Positions 1 to 9,796 of a stretch of 46,408 nt of DNA are shown here, piece by piece. Within the stretch, counting starts at the first letter, position 1. Every line of letters starts with the position of its first letter. The notes beneath the pieces are model-generated. The model had not been told where the DNA came from. It saw only the letters and a list, made by a program, of their open reading frames with translations, and made no database searches. This DNA comes from an uncultured Clostridia bacterium (GTDB taxonomy: Bacteria; Bacillota; Clostridia; TANB77; CAG-508), in NCBI GenBank assembly GCA_947601495.1, contig CANQGE010000011.1, positions 1 through 46,408 on the forward strand, read 5' to 3'. A program made the position numbers and the translations under genes.

Positions 1-43
1 CTTGAGGCTCTGCTTGTAATATAGCCTTTTAGGCGTTATGAGT

Positions 44-68
44 AAAATACCTCCGGCTTAGCCGGAGG
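44..68 (-). terminator. Terminator after the LCP gene
   Basis: An 8-bp GC-rich stem (CCTCCGGC at 50-57, loop TTA, GCCGGAGG at 61-68) is followed on the minus strand by TATTTT and on the plus strand by ATATTTATTTTT, so it can work in both directions. It lies 19 bases beyond the frameshifted stop codon of the LCP gene at 87-89, which fits it as that gene's end. The bases 1-43 hold no gene I recognise. Confidence 0.65.
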
Positions 69-86
69 ATATTTATTTTTATAATT

Positions 87-2133
87 CTAAGGAACACTTG
101 AGATATCTTGTTGTGGCAATGGCTCCGCAATTTGTTCATGACATCTTGTGCATTTTCCGCTCAGCATCTGGATCGGTATGTCCTAATGGATCTCCTACTT
201 TTTCGGTTTTTGTTTCATTACATTCCGAACAAGTAAATGTCTTTGTAGCTGGCTCTGTACAAGTTGCTTGTTGACTTTCAACACCATCTCCCCAAGAGTG
301 TGCTTTAAGTTCTAAAGGAACTGTTCTAGTTTCTTGGCATTTTGAACACTTTTGCTCTATATAGCCTTGCACTTTACAAGTAGATTCTACTCGATTAGTT
401 TCTTCCCATTTATGTCCGTCTGCTTTCAGTGTTTCTGTTATTTCATTACCACATTTATTGCATTTTTTTGTTACATAGCCATTTTGTGTACAAGTTGCCT
501 CTTGTCTTCCTGTTTCTTTATATTCATGTTGACAATTTTCTTTATTGTTTTCTTCTTTATTTTCTTCTTTTACTTCATTCTCTTTATTTATACTTGGATC
601 TGGAGTTTGACATCTTATGCAAATTCCGTTTTGGAAATCATGTCCTAAAGCAGGTTGTGATTCATCTTTCTCTTTTCCGCATTTTGTACATTTATAAGTA
701 ATAGTACCATCACTAGTGCATGTAGCAGAGCTTTCATAAACTACATAATCATGTTTACATGTTGATTGGTCTATTCCAGTATCATAATCATCATCAATTA
801 CAATTTCTTCTGGTTCCCAATCATCTGTTGGTTTAACACCTTTTATATCTGAAGCATATCTATAATGAGATTCTAATGTGTCATCATCTAATTCTAGATA
901 AATCATTAATTCATCTAATAAAGCTTTAATTTTTGATTTGCTTGCTTGGTAGAACCATAATGAATTAATCATAGCTGATTGTCCAGGTAATTGCTCAGAT
1001 CTTAGCTTAGATGTATCAAATTTTAATACATGAGGAACATAATCTAAAACCTTATGTCCGCTAATATTTGTTTGTAAATTTGTATAAACCATAGATACTA
1101 AATCTTTTATTTTACCTACATTTTGTAAAGAAAGTATTTGGCTCATTGCAGCCTTTATAAATTCCCTTTGTGTTCTCATTCTACCATAATCATTATCTCC
1201 ATAAGATGATGGATAAGATGTTCCATTGTTGTTATGTCTAAATCTTAATAATTGTTCTATTTGATTTGGTTGTAAAGTTTGATAGCCTTTCTTTAAGTGA
1301 ATATGTAAATCTTGTGTAGGGTCATCATAATCCATATTAATAGGTACATCAAAATCTATACTTCCAATACAATCAAATATGCTTTCAATAGAAATGTTTC
1401 TTACAATAACATAGTGGTCTATTGTTACACCTGTTAATATTTCAACAGCTTCCACAGTTTTTTCAGCACTCTTTTGGAATTGTGCATTTATTTTATCATA
1501 TCCATTAGCAGAAGCTGGATTTTTTCCAACGAATGTATCTCTTGGAACAGAAAGCATAAATGCTTTTTGCGTTGAAGGGTTATATCCGCATAAAATTATT
1601 GTGTCTGTAAGTTTTGCAGATATATCTTCACTAACTCCAAGTATTAAAACAAATATTGGGTCTTGCTCTCCGACAATATCAGTAGCCATATTTAAAACTG
1701 CATCTTTTACGCTACCTTTTGCCTTAAATAAATAAACTCCAAAAACAGAGCCTAATAATATAATTATTAATAAAAATACTGAAAGCACAACAATTAGTTT
1801 TTTCTTTCTACTCCATTTTTTCTTAGGCTTTTTTTCTTTTCCATTTTTACCTTTTCCATTTTTATCTTTTTCATTCTTTTCTTTTATGTTTTGATCTTTT
1901 GGTTGTTTTTCCTGAGTACTTCTCTTTTCTTTTTTCTCTGCTATTCTAGAAGTGTGTTTTCCACCTTCTTTTTTGGCTTCGCGTTTTGCTCTTTTTCCAC
2001 CTTTTTTCTCATTTTGAGTAGCAGATTCGGCAGTAGCAAAATTTGTTATTTCGTTTTCTGAATTTCTTCTTTGCTTTGTGCTTCCAACATTTATAATTAT
2101 TTCATCGTCTTCATCATTTTTATTATTTCCCAA
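87..2133 (-). CDS. LytR-CpsA-Psr family protein with Cys-rich repeats; needs +1 shift at CGG
   Basis: LCP-family enzyme, a membrane-anchored phosphotransferase family that links wall glycopolymers to peptidoglycan. Residues 1-111 are a very Lys/Glu-rich cytoplasmic tail, 112-136 a membrane segment, and about 158-345 the LCP domain (SVPRDTFVG, LLRFRHN, GRMRTQREF). Behind it come repeats with CxxCG and LGH motifs (about 470-660), possibly zinc ribbons. The start is TTG at 2133, chosen because AAGAGG lies 9 bases upstream. The zero frame stops at 136-138 after 665 residues, but it holds one CGG (157-159) just before the end. Reading on in the +1 frame from GGA adds 23 residues beginning GKCTRCHEQI and ends at TAG 87-89, giving 681 residues. 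That tail completes a final Cys motif like the internal GICIRCQ. The LCP domain call is firm. That the tail belongs to the gene is inferred from this match and the nearby terminator. Confidence 0.85.
156..159 (-). other. CGGA +1 recoding site in LCP gene
   Basis: Context GCT GAG CGG AAA in the zero frame. Shifting one base forward reads GAG, (C), GGA, AAA, TGC, which gives Glu-Gly-Lys-Cys and opens the final Cys repeat. The zero frame stops six codons after CGG. It is the only in-frame CGG in this gene. Confidence 0.75.
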
Positions 2134-2160
2134 ATTTTTGTACCTCTTAACTTTATTTTA

Positions 2161-3402
2161 TCAATCAAGTAATTTATCTAATTCTGCTTTAATTTCATCT
2201 TTTTGTAAATCTCTACCAATAAATACAAGTTTTATTATTCTGTCTCCAACTTTGTCATCCCAATTTTTAAGAAGTTCTGGATTTTGTTTGAAAAGTTCTT
2301 TTCTTTCATTTTCTGGTGCAGAAGCTATCCAAAGACCAGATTCACCAATTTGCATTTGATTTCCAGCTTGTTCAAAAACATAAGACATTTCATCTTCATC
2401 TGAAAACCAAAGAATTCCTTTACATCTAATAATATTTCTTTCCCATTTGAAATTAACAAATTCTTCAAATTTGTTTCTGTTAAATGGTTTTCTTCTAACA
2501 TAAACAAATGTGCCAATTCCATATTCTTCTGCTTCACCTTCATCGTGATGATGATGGTGATGTCCGTGATGTTCTTCATGATGCTCATCATGTTCATCTT
2601 CGTTATGCTCGTCTTCATCGTGTTCATCATGATTATCATCGTCATCGTCATCATCGTCTTCGTGTTCATTATCTTCACTTTCTAATTCTTTAACCCAAGC
2701 TGCAGAAGTTGCTGCTTTTTCAAAATCGAAATTATTTGTATCTATTATTTCTCCAACACTAACTTTAGCATAATTTGTTTCAATAATTTTTGCTTCTGGT
2801 TGAAGTGCTCTTATAACTGCTTTAACTCTTTTTAATTCATCTTCTGAAACAGAATCTACTTTGTTTAAAACAATAGTGTTGCAAAATTCTATTTGTTGAA
2901 TTAAAAGATTTTCAATATCTTCTTCATCTAAATTTTCTTTTAAAAGATTTTCTCCTGAACCAAATTCATAAGCAAGTCTTGCTGCATCAACAACAGTAAC
3001 AATGTTATCTAGTCTACAAATTTTTGGAAGTCCATATTTTTCAGTTTGTTCTGAAAGAACTGTTATTGTTTGTGCAATAGGAAGTGGTTCACAAATTCCA
3101 CTTGCTTCTATTAAAATGTAATCAAATCTTCTTGTTTTAATAATGTCTACAATTTGTTTCATTAAATCTGTTTTTAATGTACAACAAATGCAACCATTGC
3201 TTAAAGGAACTAAGTTGCTGTCTTTTTCATTAACAACTCCACCTTTTTGTATTAATTCAGCATCTATATTTACTTCACCTATATCATTTACTATAACTGC
3301 TACTTTATATCCTTCTTGATTTGTTAAAATATGATTTATTAAAGTAGTTTTCCCAGCCCCTAAGTAGCCTGTTAAAACTGTGATTGGTACTATTTTATCC
3401 AT
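2161..3402 (-). CDS. CobW/COG0523-type metal-chaperone GTPase, His-rich
   Basis: G3E-family GTPase of the CobW/YjiA/ZNG1 group, thought to deliver zinc or a related metal to target enzymes in the cytoplasm. The P-loop GYLGAGKTT is at residues 12-20, the diagnostic CxCC metal motif (CICC) at 71-74 and NKVD at 180-183. Residues 241-290 form an extreme Asp/Glu/His stretch with six consecutive His, the usual metal-binding linker before the CobW C-terminal domain (about 295-400). Length 413 is typical. It has its own SigA promoter (3441-3469) and an AGGAGG site before the ATG. Which metal it serves cannot be read from the sequence; I saw no convincing Zur or Fur box. Confidence 0.88.
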   Translation of the reverse strand: MDKIVPITVLTGYLGAGKTTLINHILTNQEGYKVAVIVNDIGEVNIDAELIQKGGVVNEKDSNLVPLSNGCICCTLKTDLMKQIVDIIKTRRFDYILIEASGICEPLPIAQTITVLSEQTEKYGLPKICRLDNIVTVVDAARLAYEFGSGENLLKENLDEEDIENLLIQQIEFCNTIVLNKVDSVSEDELKRVKAVIRALQPEAKIIETNYAKVSVGEIIDTNNFDFEKAATSAAWVKELESEDNEHEDDDDDDDDNHDEHDEDEHNEDEHDEHHEEHHGHHHHHHDEGEAEEYGIGTFVYVRRKPFNRNKFEEFVNFKWERNIIRCKGILWFSDEDEMSYVFEQAGNQMQIGESGLWIASAPENERKELFKQNPELLKNWDDKVGDRIIKLVFIGRDLQKDEIKAELDKLLD

Positions 3403-3440
3403 TTTTTCCTCCTAAAAAAGTTAACAAATTTGATAATGGT

Positions 3441-3469
3441 ATTATATACTTTATAGTGTTTTCTTTCAA
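3441..3469 (-). promoter_or_regulatory. SigA-type promoter of the CobW gene
   Basis: Minus strand -35 TTGAAA, 17-base spacer, -10 TATAAT, about 40 bases before the ATG at 3402. Confidence 0.75.
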
Positions 3470-3581
3470 GATATATTAGGCATTTGTAATATTAAAAATA
3501 TCTTAAGAAAAAATTTTTTAGTGCATGCAACATTTATTTTAAAAATCATTAAATATCTATAATTTTACTCTAATTCAAGTT

Positions 3582-5450
3582 TTATTCTAATTCAAAATTT
3601 CCAGTATATAATTGATAATATTGACCTTTTTGTGCTATTAGTTCTTCATGATTTCCTCTTTCAATAATTCTACCATTTTCTAGAACCATAATAGCTTTTG
3701 AATTTCTTACTGTTGATAATCTATGAGCTATAACAAAAACAGTTCTACCATCCATAAGTTTATCCATACCTTCTTGAACTATTTTTTCTGTTCTTGTATC
3801 TATGCTTGATGTTGCTTCATCTAAAATCATAACTGGTGGATTATTAAGTGCTGCTCTTGCTATTGATAATAATTGTTTTTGACCTTGAGACAAACTTCCA
3901 CCACTTCCATCTATTACAGTGTTATATTCATCTGGAAGCATCATTATAAAATTATGAACATTTGCAAGTTTGGCAGCTTCTATAACCTCTTCATCAGTTG
4001 CGTCTTGTTTTCCATATTTTATATTTTCTTTTATTGTTCCAGTAAATAAATTTACATCTTGAAGAACCATTCCTAAAGATCTTCTTAAATCGTCTTTTCT
4101 TATCTTGTTTATATTTATGCCATCATATCTAATTTTTCCGTCTTCAATATCATAAAATCTATTTATTAAGTTTGTTATTGTTGTTTTTCCAGCTCCTGTT
4201 GCACCAACAAAAGCAATTTTTTGTCCTGGTTTTGCATATAAAGAAATGTCATGCAAAACAGTTTTCTTTCCATCATAACTAAAATCTACATTGAAAAATT
4301 CAATATGTCCTTTTAGTTCTACATATTCTAATCTACCATCACTGTGAGGATGCTTCCATGCCCATTTTCCAGTGTAGTGGTCTGTTTCTGTTATTTTTCC
4401 ATCTTTAATTTCTGCATTAACTAAAGTAACATATCCATTATCTTCTTCTGGTTTTTCATCTATAAGTGTAAATATTCTCTTTGCACCAGCTAAAGCCATT
4501 ATAATTAAATTTACTTGTTGTGAAATTTGAGATATTGGCATTGAAAAGCTTTTGCTTAAATTTAAGAAAGATACTATTGCTCCTATTGTTAGTCCTCCAA
4601 TTCCATTTATTGCTAAAAAGCCTCCAACAATTCCAATTAAAACATATTGTAAGTTTCCTAAATTTGCAAGAGTTGGCATTAAAATATTTGCATATTTGTT
4701 TGCTTCTGTTGAGTCATTACAAAGTTCATCATTTAGTTTATTAAATGCTTCCATAGATTCATCTTCTCTGCAAAATACTTTTACTACTTTTTGTCCATTT
4801 ACCATTTCTTCAACATATCCATTAACTTTAGCTATTGATTCTTGTTGTTTTACGAAATATTTCCCACTTTTTCTAGTAATAGTTTTTGAAACATTTATTA
4901 TAATAAATAAAAGAATAACTACTAATAGTGTTAAGTGTATGCTTGTTTTTAACATAGCTAAAAATGTTAAAATTAATGTTAAAGATAAAGATACCATTTG
5001 AGGCACACCTCTTGAAATCATTTCTCTTAAAGTATCTATATCGTTTGTGTAGTGACTCATTACATCTCCATGAGAATGTGTATCAAAATATCTAACTGGT
5101 AAATATTGCATTTTTTCAAACATTTCATTACGAATATCTCTTAAAGTTCCCTGTCCAATTTTAGACATTAATCTATTATATATGTATGCAGATATTACAC
5201 CTACTGCAAAAATGCATACCATAAATCCTAATGCTCTAAGTAATGGAGCAAATGAAGGATTTGTTTGACCTATCATAGGCATAACATAATCATCTATTAA
5301 ATTTTGCAAAAATAGAGAGCTTGCAACTGTTCCAAATGAAGAGAATAATACACAAAAAATAACGAATATAAATTGAATTTTATAATTTTTTAGTATATAT
5401 CCAAAGATTCTTTTTAAAGTTTTAGGATCTATTTTTCTGTTATTTTCCAC
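3582..5450 (-). CDS. Heterodimeric ABC exporter, subunit with canonical ATP site
   Basis: Half-transporter of the multidrug/lipid exporter class (LmrD/BmrD/YheH-like): a six-helix transmembrane domain (about 20-325) fused to an ATPase. Walker A GATGAGKTT is at 416-424, the signature is LSQGQ at 520-524 instead of LSGGQ, Walker B ends in Asp544-Glu545, and the switch His is 576. A polar insert (about 335-380) precedes the nucleotide-binding domain, as in YheH/LmrD. It overlaps the upstream partner gene (5440-7176) by 11 bases, so the two are translationally coupled and form one heterodimer. The catalytic Glu and His are intact here, while the signature motif is the altered one. Substrate unknown. 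Confidence 0.9.
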   Translation of the reverse strand: MENNRKIDPKTLKRIFGYILKNYKIQFIFVIFCVLFSSFGTVASSLFLQNLIDDYVMPMIGQTNPSFAPLLRALGFMVCIFAVGVISAYIYNRLMSKIGQGTLRDIRNEMFEKMQYLPVRYFDTHSHGDVMSHYTNDIDTLREMISRGVPQMVSLSLTLILTFLAMLKTSIHLTLLVVILLFIIINVSKTITRKSGKYFVKQQESIAKVNGYVEEMVNGQKVVKVFCREDESMEAFNKLNDELCNDSTEANKYANILMPTLANLGNLQYVLIGIVGGFLAINGIGGLTIGAIVSFLNLSKSFSMPISQISQQVNLIIMALAGAKRIFTLIDEKPEEDNGYVTLVNAEIKDGKITETDHYTGKWAWKHPHSDGRLEYVELKGHIEFFNVDFSYDGKKTVLHDISLYAKPGQKIAFVGATGAGKTTITNLINRFYDIEDGKIRYDGININKIRKDDLRRSLGMVLQDVNLFTGTIKENIKYGKQDATDEEVIEAAKLANVHNFIMMLPDEYNTVIDGSGGSLSQGQKQLLSIARAALNNPPVMILDEATSSIDTRTEKIVQEGMDKLMDGRTVFVIAHRLSTVRNSKAIMVLENGRIIERGNHEELIAQKGQYYQLYTGNFELE

Positions 5451-7176
5451 TTTCGTCTCCTCCCTTCATCTGTGATTCATATACATCTTTATATATTTCA
5501 TTAGTTTTTAATAATTCTTCATGTGTTCCAATACCATTAATTGAGCCATTATCAAGAACAATTATTTTGTCACAATCTTGAACAGAAGAAATTCTTTGAG
5601 CAATTATAAGTTTAGTTGTTTCTGGTAATTCTTCTGAAAAAGCTTTTCTTATTAAGCTTTCTGTTTTTGTATCTACTGCTGAAGTAGAATCATCTAAAAT
5701 AAGAATTTTTGGTTTTTTAAGAAGTGCTCTTGCAATACAAAGCCTTTGTTTTTGTCCTCCACTTACATTAGTTCCACCTTGCTCAATATATGTGTCATAA
5801 CCATTTGGAAATTTAGAAATGAATTCATCTGCTTGAGCATATTTACAAACTTTTACAAGTTCTTCATCATCTGCTTCTTTATTTCCCCATCTTAAATTTT
5901 CTTTTATTGTTCCTGAAAATAGTTCATTTCTTTGAAGTACCATTGAAACAGCATTTCTTAATGTTCTTATATCGTAATTTCTTACATCAACATCTCCAAT
6001 TTTCAAGTTTCCTTCTGTTACATCATATAATCTAGGAATTAATTGAACCATTGTTGTTTTTGAAGAACCTGTTCCACCGATTATTCCAATAGTTTCTCCA
6101 GAATTAATTTTCAAGTTTATATTCTTTAATGCTAATTTATTAGAATCTTTAAAATAACTAAAAGAAACATTGTTAAATTCAATTGATCCGTCTTTAACGT
6201 CAAAAACTGGATTTTCAGGATTTTGTAAATCTGGAACCTCTTCTAAAATTTCTGCTATTCTTTTAGCAGATTCTAAAGCTAGTGTAATCATTACAAAAAT
6301 CATTGAAAGCATCATCAAACTCATAAGTATTTGCATAGTGTATGTAATTAAACTTGTAAATTCTCCTACAGTTAAAGTATTTAAAACTATAAAATGACTA
6401 CCAAACCAAGCAATTAAAGTTAAACAAGTATATACTGTTAGTTGCATAATTGGATTGTTTAATGCTAAAATTGCTTCTGCTTTTGTAAAGTCTTTATATA
6501 TGCTATCTGATACGTTGTTAAATTTTTCTATTTCTTTTTCTTCTGTTACAAAAGATTTTACAATTCTTACGCCTCTTACATTTTCTTGAACAACATTATT
6601 TAATTTATCATATGTATTAAATACTCTTCTAAAAATTGGATGTGCAACTCTAGAAATTATTATTAAAGCTCCAAGCAATATTGGTGCTGCTACCATAAAA
6701 ATAATTGCTATTTTGTGATTTATGAAAAATGCCATAAGAAATGCAAAAATTAATGTTAGCGGTGATCTTACAGCTATTCTTATAATCATCATATATGCTT
6801 GTTGAACATTAATTACATCTGTTGTTAATCTTGTAACAATACTTGATGTGCTAAATCTATCTATATTATAAAAAGAAAAATCTTGTATTTTTGCATACAT
6901 ATCTTTTCTTAAATTTTTAGCAAATCCAGAAGAAGCTTTTGCAGCATACTTTCCTGAAAGTCTACCAAAAAATAACGCTAAAAATGCTATAAATATAAGT
7001 TCAACACCAACTTTCATTATAGCAAACATATCTTGTTTATTTATTCCTTCATCTATTAATCTAGCAAGTAATAGCGGTATAAAAATTTCCATTAAAACTT
7101 CTAGTATCATAAATAAAGGTGTTAATATAGTGTCTTTTTTGTATTCTCTAACCGATTTTAATAATTTTCTTATCAT
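5440..7176 (-). CDS. Heterodimeric ABC exporter, subunit with degenerate ATP site
   Basis: Partner half-transporter (LmrC/BmrC/YheI-like), 578 residues, six membrane helices then an ATPase. Walker A GGTGSSKTT is at 367-375 and the signature VSGGQ at 471-475 is good. Walker B carries Asp496 in place of the catalytic Glu (ILILDDS), and the switch His is Gln527 (AQR). This complements the neighbour's odd LSQGQ: one ATP site would be complete and the other degenerate, the known layout of heterodimeric exporters such as TM287/288. GGAGAG precedes the ATG. It lies 24 bases after the thioesterase gene and is probably co-transcribed with it. Confidence 0.9.
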   Translation of the reverse strand: MIRKLLKSVREYKKDTILTPLFMILEVLMEIFIPLLLARLIDEGINKQDMFAIMKVGVELIFIAFLALFFGRLSGKYAAKASSGFAKNLRKDMYAKIQDFSFYNIDRFSTSSIVTRLTTDVINVQQAYMMIIRIAVRSPLTLIFAFLMAFFINHKIAIIFMVAAPILLGALIIISRVAHPIFRRVFNTYDKLNNVVQENVRGVRIVKSFVTEEKEIEKFNNVSDSIYKDFTKAEAILALNNPIMQLTVYTCLTLIAWFGSHFIVLNTLTVGEFTSLITYTMQILMSLMMLSMIFVMITLALESAKRIAEILEEVPDLQNPENPVFDVKDGSIEFNNVSFSYFKDSNKLALKNINLKINSGETIGIIGGTGSSKTTMVQLIPRLYDVTEGNLKIGDVDVRNYDIRTLRNAVSMVLQRNELFSGTIKENLRWGNKEADDEELVKVCKYAQADEFISKFPNGYDTYIEQGGTNVSGGQKQRLCIARALLKKPKILILDDSTSAVDTKTESLIRKAFSEELPETTKLIIAQRISSVQDCDKIIVLDNGSINGIGTHEELLKTNEIYKDVYESQMKGGDESGK

Positions 7177-7200
7177 AATTATCTCTCCTAAAACTGTATT

Positions 7201-7608
7201 TTAATTAATTTCTTTTGAAAATAACTCATGCATATATGGTTTTACTTTTTTCAAAGAAACTGGCTTCATATTTTCATCTGTGAAGCAATGTTTTGTTTCT
7301 CCTGTTAAGCAAAGTAAACCAGTTGTTTTATTTGTAACTATATATTGCATTGTTATTCTAACACTAGTATATTCTTTTACTTTTACATCTATTTCAAGAA
7401 TATCCTCAAATTTTGCTGAATGTTTGTATTCGCAATTAATTCCTAAAACTGGAATCATTATTCCCTCTTCTTCCATTTTTCTATAAGGAAGTCCCATCTT
7501 GTCCAAATAAAATATTCTTGCTTCTTCTAAAAACCTTATATAGTTTGAATGGTGAACAATTTTCATTCCATCTGTTTCATAATAATTTACTTTTCTTTCA
7601 TATATCAT
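7201..7608 (-). CDS. Acyl-CoA thioesterase, YbgC/4HBT hotdog family
   Basis: A 135-residue single hotdog domain that hydrolyses acyl-CoA thioesters in the cytoplasm. The family N-terminal signature is visible: YYETDGMKIVHHSNYIRFLE, where the Asp of the YxxTDxxxxVHHxxY motif (residue 13) is the usual catalytic acid. Length matches YbgC/FcbC members. AGGAG precedes the ATG. It sits just upstream of the ABC exporter pair; a functional link (for example lipid export) is possible but not shown. Confidence 0.85.
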   Translation of the reverse strand: MIYERKVNYYETDGMKIVHHSNYIRFLEEARIFYLDKMGLPYRKMEEEGIMIPVLGINCEYKHSAKFEDILEIDVKVKEYTSVRITMQYIVTNKTTGLLCLTGETKHCFTDENMKPVSLKKVKPYMHELFSKEIN

Positions 7609-7667
7609 TTTAATTCTCCTAACTTTATTGCATTTAATATATATAACAGATTTATCTTAAAATAATA

Positions 7668-8438
7668 TTAAATTTTTTGGCTTAAAAATTCTTGAGCTAT
7701 TTTTTCGATTAAATCTATCTGTTTTCTTGTTTCTTCTAGTTTGTAGTTAAATTTATCAAGAATTTTATTTATAAAGTTATTTTCTAAAATATATTTAAAA
7801 GTATATTTAAAGTTTGTATCAAAAATAAAACTTACAACTAACATAATAGAATCAATTTTAGGTCTTTTTTTATCATCCCTATAAATGCATTTATGATTTT
7901 TTATTGTTTCTAAGTAATCTTCTGATATAACTCCTTCTTCTACTTGTTTTATTTCTTCATCTGTGTGCCAAAGCATAAGCTCAGATGCTTCATAGAAAAT
8001 ATCTATTTTATCTGCATCTTTTACTATTTTAGCAAATAATAAAGTTTCTTCATCCAATCCTTCTTCAATAGAAAATTTATTATGATTTCTAATTGCAGTT
8101 TTTATTATTTCGTCATATTTGTCTGTTTGAATAAATTTTCTAATAAAGTTGTCTTTTTCTAAAATTTCGGCTCCCATATCTCCATGGTCAAAACTTCTAT
8201 AATCTGAAAATGTTTTATATTGAGAAAATTGTTCAAATCTAGCAATATCATGAAGTAATCCTATTAATGTTGCTAAATTAATTTGTTCTTCGTTTAAATT
8301 TAAAGATTCAGCAATATTTTTACTTTGCTCCATTACTCTTAAAGAATGTTTTATTTTTCTGTCTATTTCAGTAATGCTACTATCATAGCTTGAAACATAT
8401 TTCATAAATTCATTTTTTGCTACTTCTAAATCTATCAT
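7668..8438 (-). CDS. HD-domain metal-dependent phosphohydrolase
   Basis: A 256-residue cytoplasmic protein with an HD domain: His27 in KHSLRVMEQS, the His-Asp pair in GLLHDIARFEQF (about 68-69), HGDMGAEIL and NHNKF follow, ending with a conserved-looking KDADKIDIF. This is the order of the metal ligands of HD phosphohydrolases. The substrate is unknown; such stand-alone proteins act on nucleotides or related phosphates. GGAG stands 6 bases before the ATG. An 80-base gap separates it from the MFS gene upstream. Confidence 0.82.
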   Translation of the reverse strand: MIDLEVAKNEFMKYVSSYDSSITEIDRKIKHSLRVMEQSKNIAESLNLNEEQINLATLIGLLHDIARFEQFSQYKTFSDYRSFDHGDMGAEILEKDNFIRKFIQTDKYDEIIKTAIRNHNKFSIEEGLDEETLLFAKIVKDADKIDIFYEASELMLWHTDEEIKQVEEGVISEDYLETIKNHKCIYRDDKKRPKIDSIMLVVSFIFDTNFKYTFKYILENNFINKILDKFNYKLEETRKQIDLIEKIAQEFLSQKI

Positions 8439-8518
8439 TTTTTTCTCCTTTTCTTAAAAATACACCACTAGATTACATTAAAACTTTTTATAGTTTTATT
8501 AATCGTGGCGCATTATTT

Positions 8519-9772
8519 TTAACTTTTACTGTCATATTTTAATTCATAACTAGAATATTTGTTAGGCTCTAGGCCTACCTTATTTTTCATATATATTAGT
8601 GTTATTATCATAACAACTAAGCTAAAAATTCCAAATGTGAACATTGCATTTGTTATTGGCATTAGTTTTAATAATTTTGAAGCAAATAATCCTAATACAA
8701 CGCTAGTAATAGAATTTGCAAAACTATTTACAGCAAAAATTTTTGTATCAATTTTACTATTTGTAAAATTACTCAAATACTTTATTAATAAGACATTATA
8801 TAGTCCCACAGCAATATATTTTATTATGTACATAGAAAAAATTATAATTAATACAATAGGTAAATTAAATTCTAAAAGTGTAATTCCACTAGATGCTATT
8901 ATAGATAAACTTAAGAATATACCTATTACAGATAGTGTTCTGTTTTTAAACTTTTTTTGAAATAAATATTGTTTTCTTGAAGATATTGCGGAAACAATAT
9001 TTAAAACTGCAAATGATATTCCTATATATTTTGAAGCAAGTCCTAAATTTTCTAGTAAGCTTATTTCATAAGTGGCCAAAACTGAAATTACTCCATAAAA
9101 CACTGCCGAATAGATTAATAAACTTCTACATCTTTTAGATTTTATTGAAAACTTTATCGCTTCTTTTATAGATGTTTCTTCATTTTTTTGCTCATCATTA
9201 GGCACATTAATTTCTTCAAATCTTGTTGACATTAATATAGTTATTATTACTATTCCAAGTGATAAAAATAAAGGAATATAGCCATTTATTTCATATAAAA
9301 ATCCTGAAAGTATAAGTGAAACAGCACTAAGCAAATAATATCCCGAAACAGCATTTCCTTGTATTTTAGCAAATATATTACTTTTCTCCACAGCCGAAGA
9401 AATAATAGATTCGTGCAGTATAGAAGGCTCTCCTATGTCTTTAAGTGAAAATGCTAGTGCACATATTAGTTCGGCTATAATAAACTGGATGAGTTTTGTG
9501 CTATTTATTACCATAATTAAATATATAGCATTACATATGTTTCCTAGAACTACGCCTCTTTTTCTTCCAATTTTTTCAATAATTAGTGTAGCTGGGATTT
9601 GACATAAAATTATAAATAAAGCATAAAATGTATCAATTAATACTACTGATGCCATATCTATTTTCTTAATTTGAGTTAAAAATAATACATTTATCGTATA
9701 AAAGAATAGAAAATCTCTTGATAAAGGTCTATATTTCGGATAAAGCCTCAAATTTTTTTCTTCATTTTTCAT
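8519..9772 (-). CDS. MFS transporter
   Basis: A 417-residue membrane protein with about 12 hydrophobic helices and the MFS-type loop between helices 2 and 3 (EKIGRKRGVVLGN, about 65-77). It is a secondary transporter of the major facilitator superfamily; the substrate cannot be told. It starts at the first ATG after GGAGAA and follows the 288-residue membrane protein gene by 24 bases. Confidence 0.82.
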   Translation of the reverse strand: MKNEEKNLRLYPKYRPLSRDFLFFYTINVLFLTQIKKIDMASVVLIDTFYALFIILCQIPATLIIEKIGRKRGVVLGNICNAIYLIMVINSTKLIQFIIAELICALAFSLKDIGEPSILHESIISSAVEKSNIFAKIQGNAVSGYYLLSAVSLILSGFLYEINGYIPLFLSLGIVIITILMSTRFEEINVPNDEQKNEETSIKEAIKFSIKSKRCRSLLIYSAVFYGVISVLATYEISLLENLGLASKYIGISFAVLNIVSAISSRKQYLFQKKFKNRTLSVIGIFLSLSIIASSGITLLEFNLPIVLIIIFSMYIIKYIAVGLYNVLLIKYLSNFTNSKIDTKIFAVNSFANSITSVVLGLFASKLLKLMPITNAMFTFGIFSLVVMIITLIYMKNKVGLEPNKYSSYELKYDSKS

Positions 9773-9796
9773 TGCTTATGGTTTTCTCCTTTGAAA

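Noticed and set aside
2325-2678. Met/Ile-rich open frame inside the CobW gene
   Set aside because: It is the out-of-frame reading of the His/Asp-rich repeat and has no start signals.
3421-3445. A Zur/Fur-like box (TGATAATGG) before the CobW gene
   Set aside because: Only a half-match to the known inverted repeats and it overlaps ordinary AT-rich promoter sequence.
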